Position numbers and translations under genes: made by a program. From NCBI RefSeq assembly GCF_021044685.1, contig NZ_CP088014.1, positions 310,001 through 374,000 on the forward strand: 64,000 nucleotides of DNA, given 5' to 3'. This document shows, one piece after another, positions 25,898 to 35,792 of the stretch; positions within the stretch are counted from its first letter, which is position 1, and each line of letters opens with the position of its first letter. This DNA comes from Bradyrhizobium daqingense (lineage in GTDB: Bacteria; Pseudomonadota; Alphaproteobacteria; Rhizobiales; Xanthobacteraceae). The notes below the pieces were generated by a model, which made no database searches, was not told the origin of the DNA, and was given only the letters and a program-made list of their open reading frames with translations.

Positions 25898-27556
25898 ATG
25901 GCGGAAGAGACTGACGTCATCGTCGTCGGCGCGGGGCTGTCGGGGCTAGTGGCCGCAACGGAGATCGCCGACGCGGGCAAGCGCGTCATCGTGGTCGATC
26001 AGGAGGGCGAGCAATCGCTCGGCGGCCAGGCGTTCTGGTCGTTCGGCGGATTGTTCCTGGTCAATTCGCCGGAGCAGCGCCGGCTCGGCATCAAGGACTC
26101 CTACGAGCTCGCGCTCCAGGACTGGATCGGCACTGCCGGCTTCGACCGCGACGAGGATTTCTGGCCGCGGCAATGGGCCGAAGCCTATGTGGCGTTCGCG
26201 GCCGGCGGGAAGCGCGACTGGCTGCGCGCAATGGGTCATCGCATCTTTCCCGTGGTGGGCTGGGCCGAGCGCGGCGGCTATGACGCGATGGGCCATGGCA
26301 ATTCGGTGCCGCGCTTCCACGTCACCTGGGGCACCGGCCCCGGCATCGTCGAGCCGTTCGAGCGCCGCGCGCGCGAAGCCGCCCAAAGCGGCCGGCTGAC
26401 CTTCAGGTTCCGCCACCGGGTCGATGCGCTCTCCATCACCAATGGCACGGTCGATGGCGTCAGCGGCGCCCTTCTCGCCCCCGACAATGTCGAGCGCGGC
26501 AAGAGCTCGTCGCGCAATGTGGTCGGCGAGTTCGCGCTGAAGGCGCAGGCGGTGATCGTGGCGTCCGGCGGCATCGGCGGCAATCACGAGCTGGTGCGGC
26601 AGAACTGGCCGAAGCGGCTCGGTGATGCCCCGAAATTCATGATCTCGGGCGTGCCCGAGCATGTCGACGGCCGCATGATCGGCATCACGGAGAAAGCGGG
26701 CGCGCGGCTAATCAACCGCGACCGCATGTGGCATTACGTCGAGGGCATCCAGAACTGGTCGCCGATCTGGCCGCGCCACGGCATCCGCATCCTGCCCGGC
26801 CCGTCCTCGATGTGGTTCGACGCGACAGGCACGCGGCTGCCGGCGCCGCTATTCCCCGGCTCCGACACGCTCGGCCAGCTCAAATACATCACGTCGACCG
26901 GCTATGATCATTCCTGGTTCATCCTGACGCAGAGCATCATCAAGAAGGAGTTCGCGCTGTCGGGCTCGGAGCAGAACCCCGACCTCACCGGCAAGAGCTG
27001 GCGCATGACCCTGCGCCGCGCCACCAACAAAGGCGCGCCGGCGCCGGTGGAGGCGTTCAAAAGCCATGGTGTCGACTTCATCGTGCGCGACAAGCTCGAT
27101 GAGCTCGTTGCGGCCATGAACCAACTCGCCGGCAGCGACTTATTGAAGCTCGAGCACATCAGGATGCAGATCGAAGCGCGCGACCGCGAGATCGCCAACC
27201 CCTATGTCAAGGACGCGCAGGTGATGAACATCCACAATGCGCGCCGCTATATCGGCGACAAGCTGATCCGCACCGCCTCCCCGCACAAAATCCTCGATCC
27301 CGCGCATGGGCCGCTGATCGCGGTGAAGCTCAACATCCTCACCCGCAAGACGCTGGGCGGCTTCGAGACCGATCTCGACTCCCGCGTGTTCGGCGAGGAA
27401 GGCAGCGTCATTCCCGGCCTCTATGCCGTGGGCGAAGCCGCCGGCTTCGGCGGCGGCGGCGTGCACGGCTACCGCTCGCTGGAAGGCACGTTCCTCGGCG
27501 GCTGCCTGTTCTCGGGCCGCAATGCCGGCCGCGCCGCGGCGAAGGCGGTGGGCTAG
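25898..27556 (+). CDS. FAD-binding dehydrogenase (KsdD/FrdA-like)
   Basis: 552 residues from the ATG at 25898, preceded by GGGAGGGG. The Rossmann motif DVIVVGAGLSGLVAATEIAD begins at residue 6 and the C-terminal FAD motif GLYAVGEAAGFGGGGVHGY closes the domain, with TLGGFETDLDSRVF before it. This is the flavin fold shared by 3-ketosteroid 1-dehydrogenases and fumarate reductases; the substrate is unknown. The esterase gene starts 3 bp after its stop, so the pair is one operon. Confidence 0.88.
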   Translation: MAEETDVIVVGAGLSGLVAATEIADAGKRVIVVDQEGEQSLGGQAFWSFGGLFLVNSPEQRRLGIKDSYELALQDWIGTAGFDRDEDFWPRQWAEAYVAFAAGGKRDWLRAMGHRIFPVVGWAERGGYDAMGHGNSVPRFHVTWGTGPGIVEPFERRAREAAQSGRLTFRFRHRVDALSITNGTVDGVSGALLAPDNVERGKSSSRNVVGEFALKAQAVIVASGGIGGNHELVRQNWPKRLGDAPKFMISGVPEHVDGRMIGITEKAGARLINRDRMWHYVEGIQNWSPIWPRHGIRILPGPSSMWFDATGTRLPAPLFPGSDTLGQLKYITSTGYDHSWFILTQSIIKKEFALSGSEQNPDLTGKSWRMTLRRATNKGAPAPVEAFKSHGVDFIVRDKLDELVAAMNQLAGSDLLKLEHIRMQIEARDREIANPYVKDAQVMNIHNARRYIGDKLIRTASPHKILDPAHGPLIAVKLNILTRKTLGGFETDLDSRVFGEEGSVIPGLYAVGEAAGFGGGGVHGYRSLEGTFLGGCLFSGRNAGRAAAKAVG

Positions 27557-27559
27557 ATC

Positions 27560-28477
27560 ATGCCGCGGTGGATGCAGATCGGGGCGCTGGTTGCGGCATT
27601 GACCGCCGCCTCCGCCGCATCCGCCGATACGATCGACGTCAACGGCGTGAAGCGCTCCTACACCGCGCAGCTGCCGGCGAAGAAGCCGGCGCCGCTGGTG
27701 ATCGTGCTGCATGGCAAGACCCAGCGCGGCGCCGACATGATCACCCGGACGGCATGGCCGCAAATCGCCAAGCGCGAGGGTCTCGCCGTCGTCTTTCCGG
27801 ACGGACTCAACAATGCCTGGGCGGACGCGCGGACGAAGGCCGGCCCAGCTCTGCGCGGACCACCGCCCGGCACCGACGACGTCGCCTTCATCGCTAAGCT
27901 CGTGGAGAAGCTGGTGGCCGACGGCACGGCCGATGCAAAACGGGTCTACGTCACCGGCGTCTCCAGCGGCGGCGCCATGGTGATGACGCTGGTCTGCGCC
28001 CGCGCCGATCTGTTTGCGGCGGGTGCAAGCGTGATCATGAATCTCAACGACGAAGCCGCCGTCACCTGCCACCCGTCGCGCCCGTTGCCGATGCTGCTCA
28101 TGAACGGCACGGACGACCCACTGGTGCCCTACGAGGGCGGACGCGGATCGAGCTATTTTGCCGCAGAGGGATTCTGGTCGACGGACGAGACCCTGGCGTT
28201 CTGGCGCAAGCTCAATGGCTGCGAGACGGACGAGGTGACCGAGACCGAGCTGCCCGACAGGAGTCCTGCAGACCAATCCACGGTGACGCGGATTTCCTCA
28301 CGCTGTCCGGCGGGACACGAGGTCGTGCTCTATCGCGTCAATGGGGGCGGCCATCGCATGCCGGGATTTGCACCGGACGCGCGTTTCCCGAAAGTCGCGG
28401 CCAAGCTGCTCGGCGCGCAGAATGGCGACATCGACGGTGCCGAGACGATCTGGACATTCTTCAGCCAGTCTCGTTGA
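27560..28477 (+). CDS. Secreted PHB-depolymerase-like esterase
   Basis: 305 residues with a Sec signal peptide (GALVAALTAASAASA) and an alpha/beta-hydrolase domain of the LpqC/feruloyl-esterase/poly(3-hydroxybutyrate) depolymerase type. The nucleophile elbow is GVSSGGAM, the acid NGTDDPLVPY and the His GGGHRMPG. VIVLHGKTQRGADMI forms the oxyanion-hole region. It follows the FAD dehydrogenase by 3 bp. The natural ester substrate is not evident. Confidence 0.87.
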   Translation: MPRWMQIGALVAALTAASAASADTIDVNGVKRSYTAQLPAKKPAPLVIVLHGKTQRGADMITRTAWPQIAKREGLAVVFPDGLNNAWADARTKAGPALRGPPPGTDDVAFIAKLVEKLVADGTADAKRVYVTGVSSGGAMVMTLVCARADLFAAGASVIMNLNDEAAVTCHPSRPLPMLLMNGTDDPLVPYEGGRGSSYFAAEGFWSTDETLAFWRKLNGCETDEVTETELPDRSPADQSTVTRISSRCPAGHEVVLYRVNGGGHRMPGFAPDARFPKVAAKLLGAQNGDIDGAETIWTFFSQSR

Positions 28478-28482
28478 GCGGG

Positions 28483-28536
28483 CAACGCAAGCGTGCCAGG
28501 CAACGCATGCGTGCCCCGCGACGCATGCGTGCCGGG
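28483..28536. repeat. Three 18-bp tandem repeats
   Basis: CAACGCAAGCGTGCCAGG, CAACGCATGCGTGCCCCG and CGACGCATGCGTGCCGGG follow each other directly after the esterase stop. Each unit holds the palindrome ACGCATGCGT or a one-base variant of it. Confidence 0.85.
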
Positions 28537-28596
28537 GGTGGCACAGCGCAAGTCGCTGGGCTAGACAGGGCCGCGCTTTCACCAGGAGATCCCTCA

Positions 28597-28947
28597 ATGA
28601 GCATTCAGCGTTTTGAAACCGGCCCGCGCATGAGCCAGGTCGTCGTGCACGGCAACACCGTCTATCTCGCCGGTGTCGTCGCCAACAAGGCCGCCGGCGA
28701 AAGCGTGACGAAGCAGACCCAGGACATCCTGACGACCATCGACGGTCACCTCGCCAAGGCGGGCGCCGACAAATCCAAGCTGCTCTCGGCCACGATCTAC
28801 ATCACCGACATGAAGACGTTCGGCGAGATGAACGCGGTGTGGGACGCCTGGGTCTCGCCCGGCAACACGCCGGCCCGCGCCACCGTCGAAGCCAAGCTGG
28901 CTGCGCCGCAATACACCGTCGAGATCATGGTGACCGCGGCGAAGTGA
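28597..28947 (+). CDS. RidA-family protein
   Basis: 116 residues from the ATG at 28597 (CAGGAG upstream). The RidA/YjgF fold deaminates reactive enamine/imine intermediates; the active-site Arg lies in NTPARATVEAKL. GNTVYLAGVVANKAAGESV and EIMVTAA are also typical. A strong terminator follows at 28969. Confidence 0.92.
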   Translation: MSIQRFETGPRMSQVVVHGNTVYLAGVVANKAAGESVTKQTQDILTTIDGHLAKAGADKSKLLSATIYITDMKTFGEMNAVWDAWVSPGNTPARATVEAKLAAPQYTVEIMVTAAK

Positions 28948-28968
28948 TTTCGCAGGCGATGCGAACGA

Positions 28969-28998
28969 AGCGCGATGAGGCCATCATCGCGCTTTTTT
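28969..28998 (+). terminator. Rho-independent terminator of the RidA gene
   Basis: A perfect 10-bp stem, AGCGCGATGA / TCATCGCGCT, with a 5-base loop runs into TTTTTT, 20 bp after the RidA stop. Confidence 0.88.
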
Positions 28999-29001
28999 CT
29001 T

Positions 29002-29039
29002 TGCACATATCGATGACCTCCGAGGTAATCGATATGTGC
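29002..29039. promoter_or_regulatory. 12-bp perfect inverted repeat upstream of an NTF2-like gene
   Basis: GCACATATCGAT and ATCGATATGTGC are perfect inverted repeats separated by 14 bp, about 60-95 bp before the next gene. No T-run follows on the plus strand, so an operator for a dimeric regulator is more likely than a terminator. Confidence 0.55.
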
Positions 29040-29096
29040 GCATAAACCTCCGATGATCACGGTCAGCCGGACACGGCTTCATCGAAGGAGACTGAC

Positions 29097-29462
29097 ATGA
29101 CCGACCACACCGCCATCGCCCTTTGCTATATCGATCTCTGGAACGAGCGTACGGCGAGCCGCCGGCGCGAGCTGCTGAGCGAGACCTGGACGGCGGACGC
29201 TAGCTATGTCGATCCGCTGATGAAGGGCGACGGCCCTGATGGCATCGACGCGCTGATCGCGGGCGTGCAGCAGCGCTTTCCCGATTTCACATTCAAGCTG
29301 ATCGGCGAGCCCAATGGCTATGGCGATCATGTGCGCTTCAGCTGGGGGCTTGGTCCCGAGGGAGTCGACAGTCCGATCAAGGGCACGGATTTCGCCGTGC
29401 TGAAGGATGGGCGCATCAGGAGCGTGACGGGTTTTCTGGATCAGGTGCCTGCGGGGGCGTGA
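29097..29462 (+). CDS. SnoaL/NTF2-like protein
   Basis: 121 residues starting MTDHTAIALCYIDLWNERTA; the ADASYVDPLMKGDGPDGIDA and VRFSWGLGPEG segments fit the SnoaL-like/NTF2 fold of small polyketide cyclases and related enzymes. AAGGAGAC lies six bases before the ATG. Substrate unknown; possibly controlled through the inverted repeat at 29002-29039. Confidence 0.8.
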   Translation: MTDHTAIALCYIDLWNERTASRRRELLSETWTADASYVDPLMKGDGPDGIDALIAGVQQRFPDFTFKLIGEPNGYGDHVRFSWGLGPEGVDSPIKGTDFAVLKDGRIRSVTGFLDQVPAGA

Positions 29463-29482
29463 GGGGCCCTGCTCGTTACTGC

Positions 29483-29640
29483 GCCCTCTCCCCTTGTGGG
29501 AGAGGGCATCAACTCTCGCAGACACAGGCTCGGTAGGGCGAGGGGTATCTCTCCGCGCGCGGGGCTTTGAGAGAGGTGAGTGGCGGAGACAACCCCTCAT
29601 CCGGCGCTTCGAGCCACCTTCTCCCACAAGGGGGAGAAGG
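29483..29640. repeat. Dispersed palindromic repeat, family C
   Basis: CCCTCTCCCCTTGTGGGAGA on the left faces CTTCTCCCACAAGGGGGAGA on the right, with ~110 bp of partly palindromic sequence between. It lies between convergent genes and differs from families A and B. Confidence 0.75.
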
Positions 29641-29661
29641 AAAAAAGCGCATCGACAGCAC

Positions 29662-30504
29662 TCAGGCTAGCCGATACGCCGCCTCCGCATTCGCCCCGAA
29701 CGCCTTCTCCTGGACCGTCGGTCCAAGCCTTGCCAGACAGGCCTCCAGCGCGCCTTTGATCTCGCCGTAGCTGCCTGCGAGCAGGCACACCGGCCAGTCC
29801 GAGCCGAAGATCAGGCGATCCTCGCCGAAGCACTTCGCGGCATGTTCGACGAACGGAAACAGCCGCTCCGCGTCCCAGTCGGTCCAGACCGCTTCCGTCG
29901 CTAGCCCTGAGATCTTGCACCAGACGTTGCCGCAGGCGGCGAGCGCTGCGATGCGATCGGTCCATTCGTCGCTGCCGCCATTGGCGATCGGCGGCTTGGC
30001 GGCGTGATCGAGCACGAAACGTGCTTGGGGAAAGGCCTGCGCGGTTGCGACGGCCGACGGCAGCTCGCGGGTGCGGACCAGCAAGTCATAGGTGAGACCG
30101 CGGGCGAACACCGCGGTGAGGCCGCGCTGAACGTCCTCGCGCAGCAGCCAGTCGGGATCGGCCTCATCATGGACCTGGTGGCGGATGCCGACCAATCTGT
30201 CGCCGCCGGGCGCGGCGCGCAGGCGGTCGAGCGTTTCGTCAAGTGCAGCGTCGGTCAGATCGGCCCAGCCGACGACGCCGATCACCGACGGCGTCGCTTG
30301 CGCGATGCGCAAGAATTCCTCGGTTTCCTCCAGCGCGGAGCGGCACTGCACCAGGATGCTGGCATCGATGCCGTTGGCTTTCAACAAGGGCGCAAGATCG
30401 GCAGGACCGAAGGCGCGGCGGATCGGCGTGAGCTCCTCCGCCTCCATCCAGGGATAATCGGCGCGCGCCGGGTCCCAAAAGTGTTGATGGCCGTCGATGA
30501 TCAT
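29662..30504 (-). CDS. Amidohydrolase family 2 (sugar-lactonase-like)
   Basis: 280 residues from the ATG at 30504. The HxH metal motif is MIIDGHQHFWDP at the very start; LDHAAKPPI and IFGSDWPVC supply the later His and Asp. Close relatives hydrolyse sugar lactones such as L-fuconolactone in oxidative sugar pathways. It starts 2 bp after the aldo/keto reductase stop and is the last gene of the sugar operon. Confidence 0.87.
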   Translation of the reverse strand: MIIDGHQHFWDPARADYPWMEAEELTPIRRAFGPADLAPLLKANGIDASILVQCRSALEETEEFLRIAQATPSVIGVVGWADLTDAALDETLDRLRAAPGGDRLVGIRHQVHDEADPDWLLREDVQRGLTAVFARGLTYDLLVRTRELPSAVATAQAFPQARFVLDHAAKPPIANGGSDEWTDRIAALAACGNVWCKISGLATEAVWTDWDAERLFPFVEHAAKCFGEDRLIFGSDWPVCLLAGSYGEIKGALEACLARLGPTVQEKAFGANAEAAYRLA

Positions 30505-30506
30505 GC

Positions 30507-31484
30507 TCACGCTCCGCCGGGCAGCGGCGCGCGGGCATCGACGAGATTTTTCGCGCGCAGCTCCTGCCAGAACGCCGGCGGCACCGCGCGCTCCGACATC
30601 GCCATGTTGTCGGCCACCTCCGCTTCGTTGCGCGCGCCCATCACGGCGACCGTCACCGCCGGGTGCGCCACGCAGAACTGGAACGCTGCGGCCTTCAGCT
30701 CCGTGCCGTGCTTGCGGCAGAGCGCGTCGAGCTCGCGCGCACGCGCGACCAACGCCGCATCGGCGTCCTGATAGTTGAACTTCGCGCTGGTGTTGGGATT
30801 GGCCAGGATGCCGCTGTTGTAGATGCCACCCAGCAGGATGCCGATGCTCTTCGCCGTGCAGAGTGGAAACAGCGCATCCAGCGCGCCCTGATCGAGCAGC
30901 GTGTAGCGGCCGGCGAGCAGAAAGCAATCGACCGGCATCGCCTCGGCAAATCGCACCAGCATTTCGGACTGGTTCATGCCGGCACCGATCGCCTTGACCG
31001 TGCCCTCGCTGCGCAGCCGCTGCAGCGCGCGGAACGCACCATTGACAGCGTCGTCGAAGTGATCGTCGGGATCATGCACGAGCAGAACGTCCACGCGGTC
31101 GAGCCCGAGCCTTGCGAGGCTCTCCTCGACTGAGCGCATTACGCCGTCATGGCTGAAATCGAACACCGGCCGCTCGCGCGGCGTTCCCTTGTAGTGTTCG
31201 TCCTCGGCAGCAACGCCCTCGGGCGCGCGCAACAGACGGCCGACCTTGGTCGAGATGACGTAGGAGTCGCGCGGCTGCTGGCGCAGGAAGGCGCCGAGCC
31301 TCCGCTCGGCGAGGCCAAAGCCGTAAAGCGGCGCGGTGTCGAAGAAGCGGATTCCGGCCGACCATGCGCGTTCGATCGTCGCTTTCGCGTCGGCATCGCT
31401 GACTGGGCTGAACAATCCGCCGAGCGGAGCGGAACCGAGGCCGAGTGAGGTGACGTCGAGAGAGCCGAGCCGCGACCGTTTCAT
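30507..31484 (-). CDS. Aldo/keto reductase (aldose/L-fucose dehydrogenase-like)
   Basis: 325 residues from the ATG at 31484, which has GGAAGG and GTGGGA upstream. The aldo/keto-reductase tetrad is readable: Asp and Tyr in FFDTAPLYGFGLAERRLG, Lys in VISTKVGR and His in VLLVHDPDD. Relatives are D-threo-aldose/L-fucose 1-dehydrogenases, which make the lactone that the next gene's product would open. It belongs to the leftward sugar operon. Confidence 0.88.
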   Translation of the reverse strand: MKRSRLGSLDVTSLGLGSAPLGGLFSPVSDADAKATIERAWSAGIRFFDTAPLYGFGLAERRLGAFLRQQPRDSYVISTKVGRLLRAPEGVAAEDEHYKGTPRERPVFDFSHDGVMRSVEESLARLGLDRVDVLLVHDPDDHFDDAVNGAFRALQRLRSEGTVKAIGAGMNQSEMLVRFAEAMPVDCFLLAGRYTLLDQGALDALFPLCTAKSIGILLGGIYNSGILANPNTSAKFNYQDADAALVARARELDALCRKHGTELKAAAFQFCVAHPAVTVAVMGARNEAEVADNMAMSERAVPPAFWQELRAKNLVDARAPLPGGA

Positions 31485-31525
31485 TCCCACTGCCTTCCAA
31501 GACTCTTTTTGACAGTCCAGATCAT

Positions 31526-31558
31526 CTCCCCCGCTCGCGAAAACCGCAAGCGGGGGAG
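31526..31558 (-). other. Intercistronic stem-loop after the binding-protein gene
   Basis: CTCCCCCGCT and AGCGGGGGAG form a perfect 10-bp stem with a 13-base loop between the binding-protein stop and the aldo/keto reductase start. No T-run follows in the direction of transcription, so it probably protects the upstream mRNA or limits read-through. Confidence 0.6.
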
Positions 31559-31588
31559 GCATGCAGGAGCGCGGGGCTGGCGGCGCTC

Positions 31589-32521
31589 CTACTTCAACAT
31601 CTGCGCGACGTTGTCCTTGGTCACGAGATCGAGGCCGGTGTAGACGATCTCCGGCACCTTCTCGCCCTTCTTGATGGCGAGCAGCGTGTCCATCGCCTTC
31701 TCGCCCATCTCGAACGGACGTTGGCCGACCAGCGCATTGGCATAGCCGTCGCGCAGCAGCTCGAGCTGCATCTTCAGCGTATCGGCGACAACAAGCGTGA
31801 ACTTGCCGGAATCGATGTCCTTCTTGTTCCTGGAGGCGAAGGCCTTGAAGCCTTCAGGAGCGAACATCGGCCAGCCGCCGATCGGAACGATGGCGGCGAG
31901 ATCCGGCGTGGCCGTGCGCATATCCGTCATCTGCTGCACCGCGAGTGCGGGATCGTCGTTGCAGAAGGTCGGCGAGCCCGCGACCTCGGTCCATTTCGAG
32001 CCCTTCAGCTCCTCGCGCACGCCGTCGACCCGCTCGGCGAGATTCTTGGCGCCCGGACCGCCGGAGACCATCGCGTATTTGCCGCCGTCGGGCCGCATCT
32101 TTAGGAGCTGCTTTCCGAGCGCCGTGCCGAACTCCTTGTTGTTGGTGCCGATATAGGCGATGCGCTTGGAACCCGGTGCATCCGCGTCGAAGGTGATGAC
32201 GGGGATGCCGGCGGCGGTCGCCGCCTCGATCGACTTGGTCATGGCCGCGACGTCGGCGACCGAGATGGCAAGGCCGTCGACCTTCTGGGTGACGAAGTCC
32301 TGGATGATCTGCGCCTGCGTCGCCGGCTCGTGCTCGACCGGCCCCTTGTAGATGCACTCGATATTGCCGAGCTCCTTGGCGCGCTTCAGGCAGCCGTCGC
32401 GCGCGAAGTCGAAGAACGGATTGTTCATCGCCTTGGGCACGATGACGAAGCGGTAGTTCGCGGCGAACGCCGGCGTGGCCATCATCGCAACCGCGATGCC
32501 GGCAAGAAGAAGTTTCCTCAT
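31589..32521 (-). CDS. Sugar ABC transporter substrate-binding protein
   Basis: 310 residues from the ATG at 32521 with GGAGGAG upstream. A signal peptide (LLLAGIAVAMMATPAFA) precedes a type I periplasmic-binding domain of the ribose/fructose class; YRFVIVPKAMNNPFFDFARD and DGLAISVADVAAMTKSI are typical. It works with the permease and ATPase genes just upstream in a FrcBCA-like importer. Xylose is the likely ligand because xylA and xylB are in the same operon. Confidence 0.9.
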   Translation of the reverse strand: MRKLLLAGIAVAMMATPAFAANYRFVIVPKAMNNPFFDFARDGCLKRAKELGNIECIYKGPVEHEPATQAQIIQDFVTQKVDGLAISVADVAAMTKSIEAATAAGIPVITFDADAPGSKRIAYIGTNNKEFGTALGKQLLKMRPDGGKYAMVSGGPGAKNLAERVDGVREELKGSKWTEVAGSPTFCNDDPALAVQQMTDMRTATPDLAAIVPIGGWPMFAPEGFKAFASRNKKDIDSGKFTLVVADTLKMQLELLRDGYANALVGQRPFEMGEKAMDTLLAIKKGEKVPEIVYTGLDLVTKDNVAQMLK

Positions 32522-32617
32522 TGTCTCCTCCACTCTTGTCAGGCGCCTGTCCTGTCTAGAGGTGTCCGGGAAGCGGACAGGCGGAGTTATATTTGCCGTC
32601 CCGGACCATTCGTCACG

Positions 32618-33699
32618 TCAGGTCATCCGCGAGCGGATGCGATCGACCAGCACGGCCAGGATGATGATCACGCCCACCAGCGTCTGCTGCCAGTAGGAGC
32701 TGACCTGCGCCAGCACGAGGCCGTTGCGGATCACCTCCAGCAGCACGCAGCCGACGATGGCTCCGAGCGGACCGCCGATGCCGCCGGCGAGGTTGGCGCC
32801 GCCGATCACGGCGGCCGCGATCACGTTGAGCTCGTAGGAGGTCGCCATGTTGGCCGGCGCCGATCCGAGCCAGCCGGAGATGATGATGCCCTGCAGGCCC
32901 GCGGCGAGCGCGCAGATCACGTAGACCTCGATCTTGACGCGCACCACGGGAATGCCGGTGAGCTCGGCCGCCTTCTCGTTGCCGCCGAGCGCGAAGACGT
33001 GGCGGCCGAACGCGGTGTGGTGCAGCACCACGGCCATCGCCATGGCGAGGATCACGAGATAGATGAAAGGCGCGGGCAGGCCGAGCATGTTGCCCGAGGT
33101 GAGCGCATAGAAATAATCGGCGTCAGGCCCGCCCGGAAAGCTGCCGCGGCCGTTGGAGACGACATAGCCGAGCCCGCGTACGATCGAGAGCATGCCGAGC
33201 GTGGTGACGAAGGGAGACAGGCCGAGCACGGCGATGCAGAAGCCGTTGACGAGGCCGGCAATGAGCGCGACGCCGAGGCCGGCGAGCACGGAGACCAGCA
33301 GGATCAAGCCTGGCACGTTGGCGACGACGGTCTTGCCGTCGGCCGCCATGTGCACGAACAAGGCGCCCGCGGGCGAGCCGGGCGCCGACAGCTCGGTCAT
33401 CACCATGGAGGTAATCATGGCGGAGAAGCACATCATCGAACCGACGGAAAGATCGATGCCGCCGGTGATGATCACGAAGGTCACGCCGAGCGTGGCGATG
33501 GCGATGAAGGAAAAATTCTTCGCCACGTTCTGCATGTTGCCTTCGGTGAAGAAATACGGGCTGGCGAAATGCATGATCACCAGCAGCACGGCCAATGCTA
33601 GCAGGACGTAGCCGGTCTGCGAGGCGAAGATGCCGCGCTGCCACCATTTGATCCGGCCGACATTGGTGAAGCTGATGGGGGATTCCATGGGCATGGCCA

Positions 33700-33703
<4 letters not shown>
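32618..33703 (-). CDS. Sugar ABC transporter permease (RbsC/FrcC-like)
   Basis: A 361-residue permease with eight to ten hydrophobic helices of the BPD_transp_2 family; GVTFVIITGGIDLSVGSMM and AAAVIGGANLAGGIGGPLGA are family hallmarks. Its ATG overlaps the ATPase stop by 4 bp, so translation is coupled. It is the membrane channel of the sugar importer. Confidence 0.92.
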
Positions 33704-34458
<755 letters not shown>

Positions 34459-34469
34459 CAGCGGATTCC

Positions 34470-35792
34470 TCAGACGTAGCGGTTGACGAGGGATTCCAGA
34501 TATTCCTGCCGGCCGGAGCGCGGCTGCGGATCAAAGCCGGGGAGAAGCGCGCGGTCGGCGAGATCCGCGAGCGAACGCTGGCCGCCGAGAATGGCGCGGC
34601 CCTCGGGGCCGGCCCATCCCTCGTAGCGCTTGGCGAGCGGCGCGGTGAGTGCGCCGGCGTCGAGCATGTCGGCCGCGGCGAGGAAGGCGCGCGCGCAGGC
34701 ATCCATCGACCCGACATGGGCATGGATCAGGTCGTCGGGGTCGATCGACTGGCGCCTGATCTTGGCGTCGAAATTCAGTCCGCCCGAGGTGAAGCCGCCG
34801 CGATTCAGGATCTCGTGAAATACGAGCGTCAGTTCCGGCACATTCATCGCGAACTGGTCGGTGTCCCAGCCGAGCAGATCGTCGCCGCGGTTGATGTCGA
34901 GCGAGCCGAACACGCCGAGCGCCTCGGCCAGCGCAACCTCGTGATGAAAGGAATGGCCGGCCAGGATGGCGTGGTTCTGCTCGATGTTGAGCTTGACGTC
35001 CTTGAGGAGATCGTAGCGTTCAAGGAAGCCGTAGCAGGTGGCGACGTCGAAATCATATTGATGCTTGGTCGGCTCCTTCGGCTTCGGCTCGATCAGGATC
35101 GGGCCTTTGAAGCCTATTCTGTGCTTGTGCTCGACGACGAGGGAGACGAAGCGCCCGAGCTGGTCGAGCTCGCGCTTGAGATCGGTGTTGAGCAGCGTCT
35201 CGTAGCCCTCGCGCCCACCCCACAGCACATAGTTCTGGCCGCCGAGCCGGTGCGTCACCTCCAGCGCGCCGCGGACCTGGCCGGCGGCATAGGTGAAGAT
35301 CTCAGGGTCTGGATTGGTCGCCGCGCCCGCCATGTAGCGGCGATGCGTGAACAGATTGGCGGTGCCCCAGAGCAGCCTCACCTTTGCCGAGGCCATTTTC
35401 TGCTCGAACAGGTCGGCGATGGCATTGAGATTGGCGACGGACTCGGCAAGCGAGGCACCTTCCGGCGCCGCGTCGACGTCGTGGAAGGTGAAGAAGGGCA
35501 CGTCGAGCAGACGAAACAGCTCGAAGGCAATGTCGGCCTTGGCGCGCGCCTGCGCCATCGCATCAGTGCCGCCGTGCCAGGGACGCAGGAACGTCTCGCC
35601 GCCGAAGGGATCACCGCCGGGCCAGCACAGGGAATGCCAATAGCAGACCGCAAAGCGCAGATGCTCCTCCAGCCGGCGGCCATGGACGATGCGGTCCTTG
35701 TCGTACCAGCGAAAGGCGGGTGTGTTGTCTGCATCCTTGCCGGCAAAGGCGACGGGTGCGCTGGCCTCGAAGAATTTGGCTGACGCGTTCAC
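34470..35792 (-). CDS. xylA: Xylose isomerase
   Basis: 440 residues, the usual length of class II xylose isomerases; converts D-xylose to D-xylulose. [13 protein letters not shown] holds the catalytic His and Asp, [17 protein letters not shown] the metal-binding Glu and catalytic Lys, and LLGWDTDQF further metal ligands. The start is GTG at 35792, directly after the xylB stop, with AAGGAGT inside the end of xylB. Confidence 0.96.
   Translation of the reverse strand: MNASAKFFEASAPVAFAGKDADNTPAFRWYDKDRIVHGRRLEEHLRFAVCYWHSLCWPGGDPFGGETFLRPWHGGTDAMAQARAKADIAFELFRLLDVPFFTFHDVDAAPEGASLAESVANLNAIADLFEQKMASAKVRLLWGTANLFTHRRYMAGAATNPDPEIFTYAAGQVRGALEVTHRLGGQNYVLWGGREGYETLLNTDLKRELDQLGRFVSLVVEHKHRIGFKGPILIEPKPKEPTKHQYDFDVATCYGFLERYDLLKDVKLNIEQNHAILAGHSFHHEVALAEALGVFGSLDINRGDDLLGWDTDQFAMNVPELTLVFHEILNRGGFTSGGLNFDAKIRRQSIDPDDLIHAHVGSMDACARAFLAAADMLDAGALTAPLAKRYEGWAGPEGRAILGGQRSLADLADRALLPGFDPQPRSGRQEYLESLVNRYV

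Noticed and set aside
31526..31558. Rho-independent terminator inside the sugar operon
   Set aside because: No T-run follows in the direction of transcription and the next gene has a close ribosome site.
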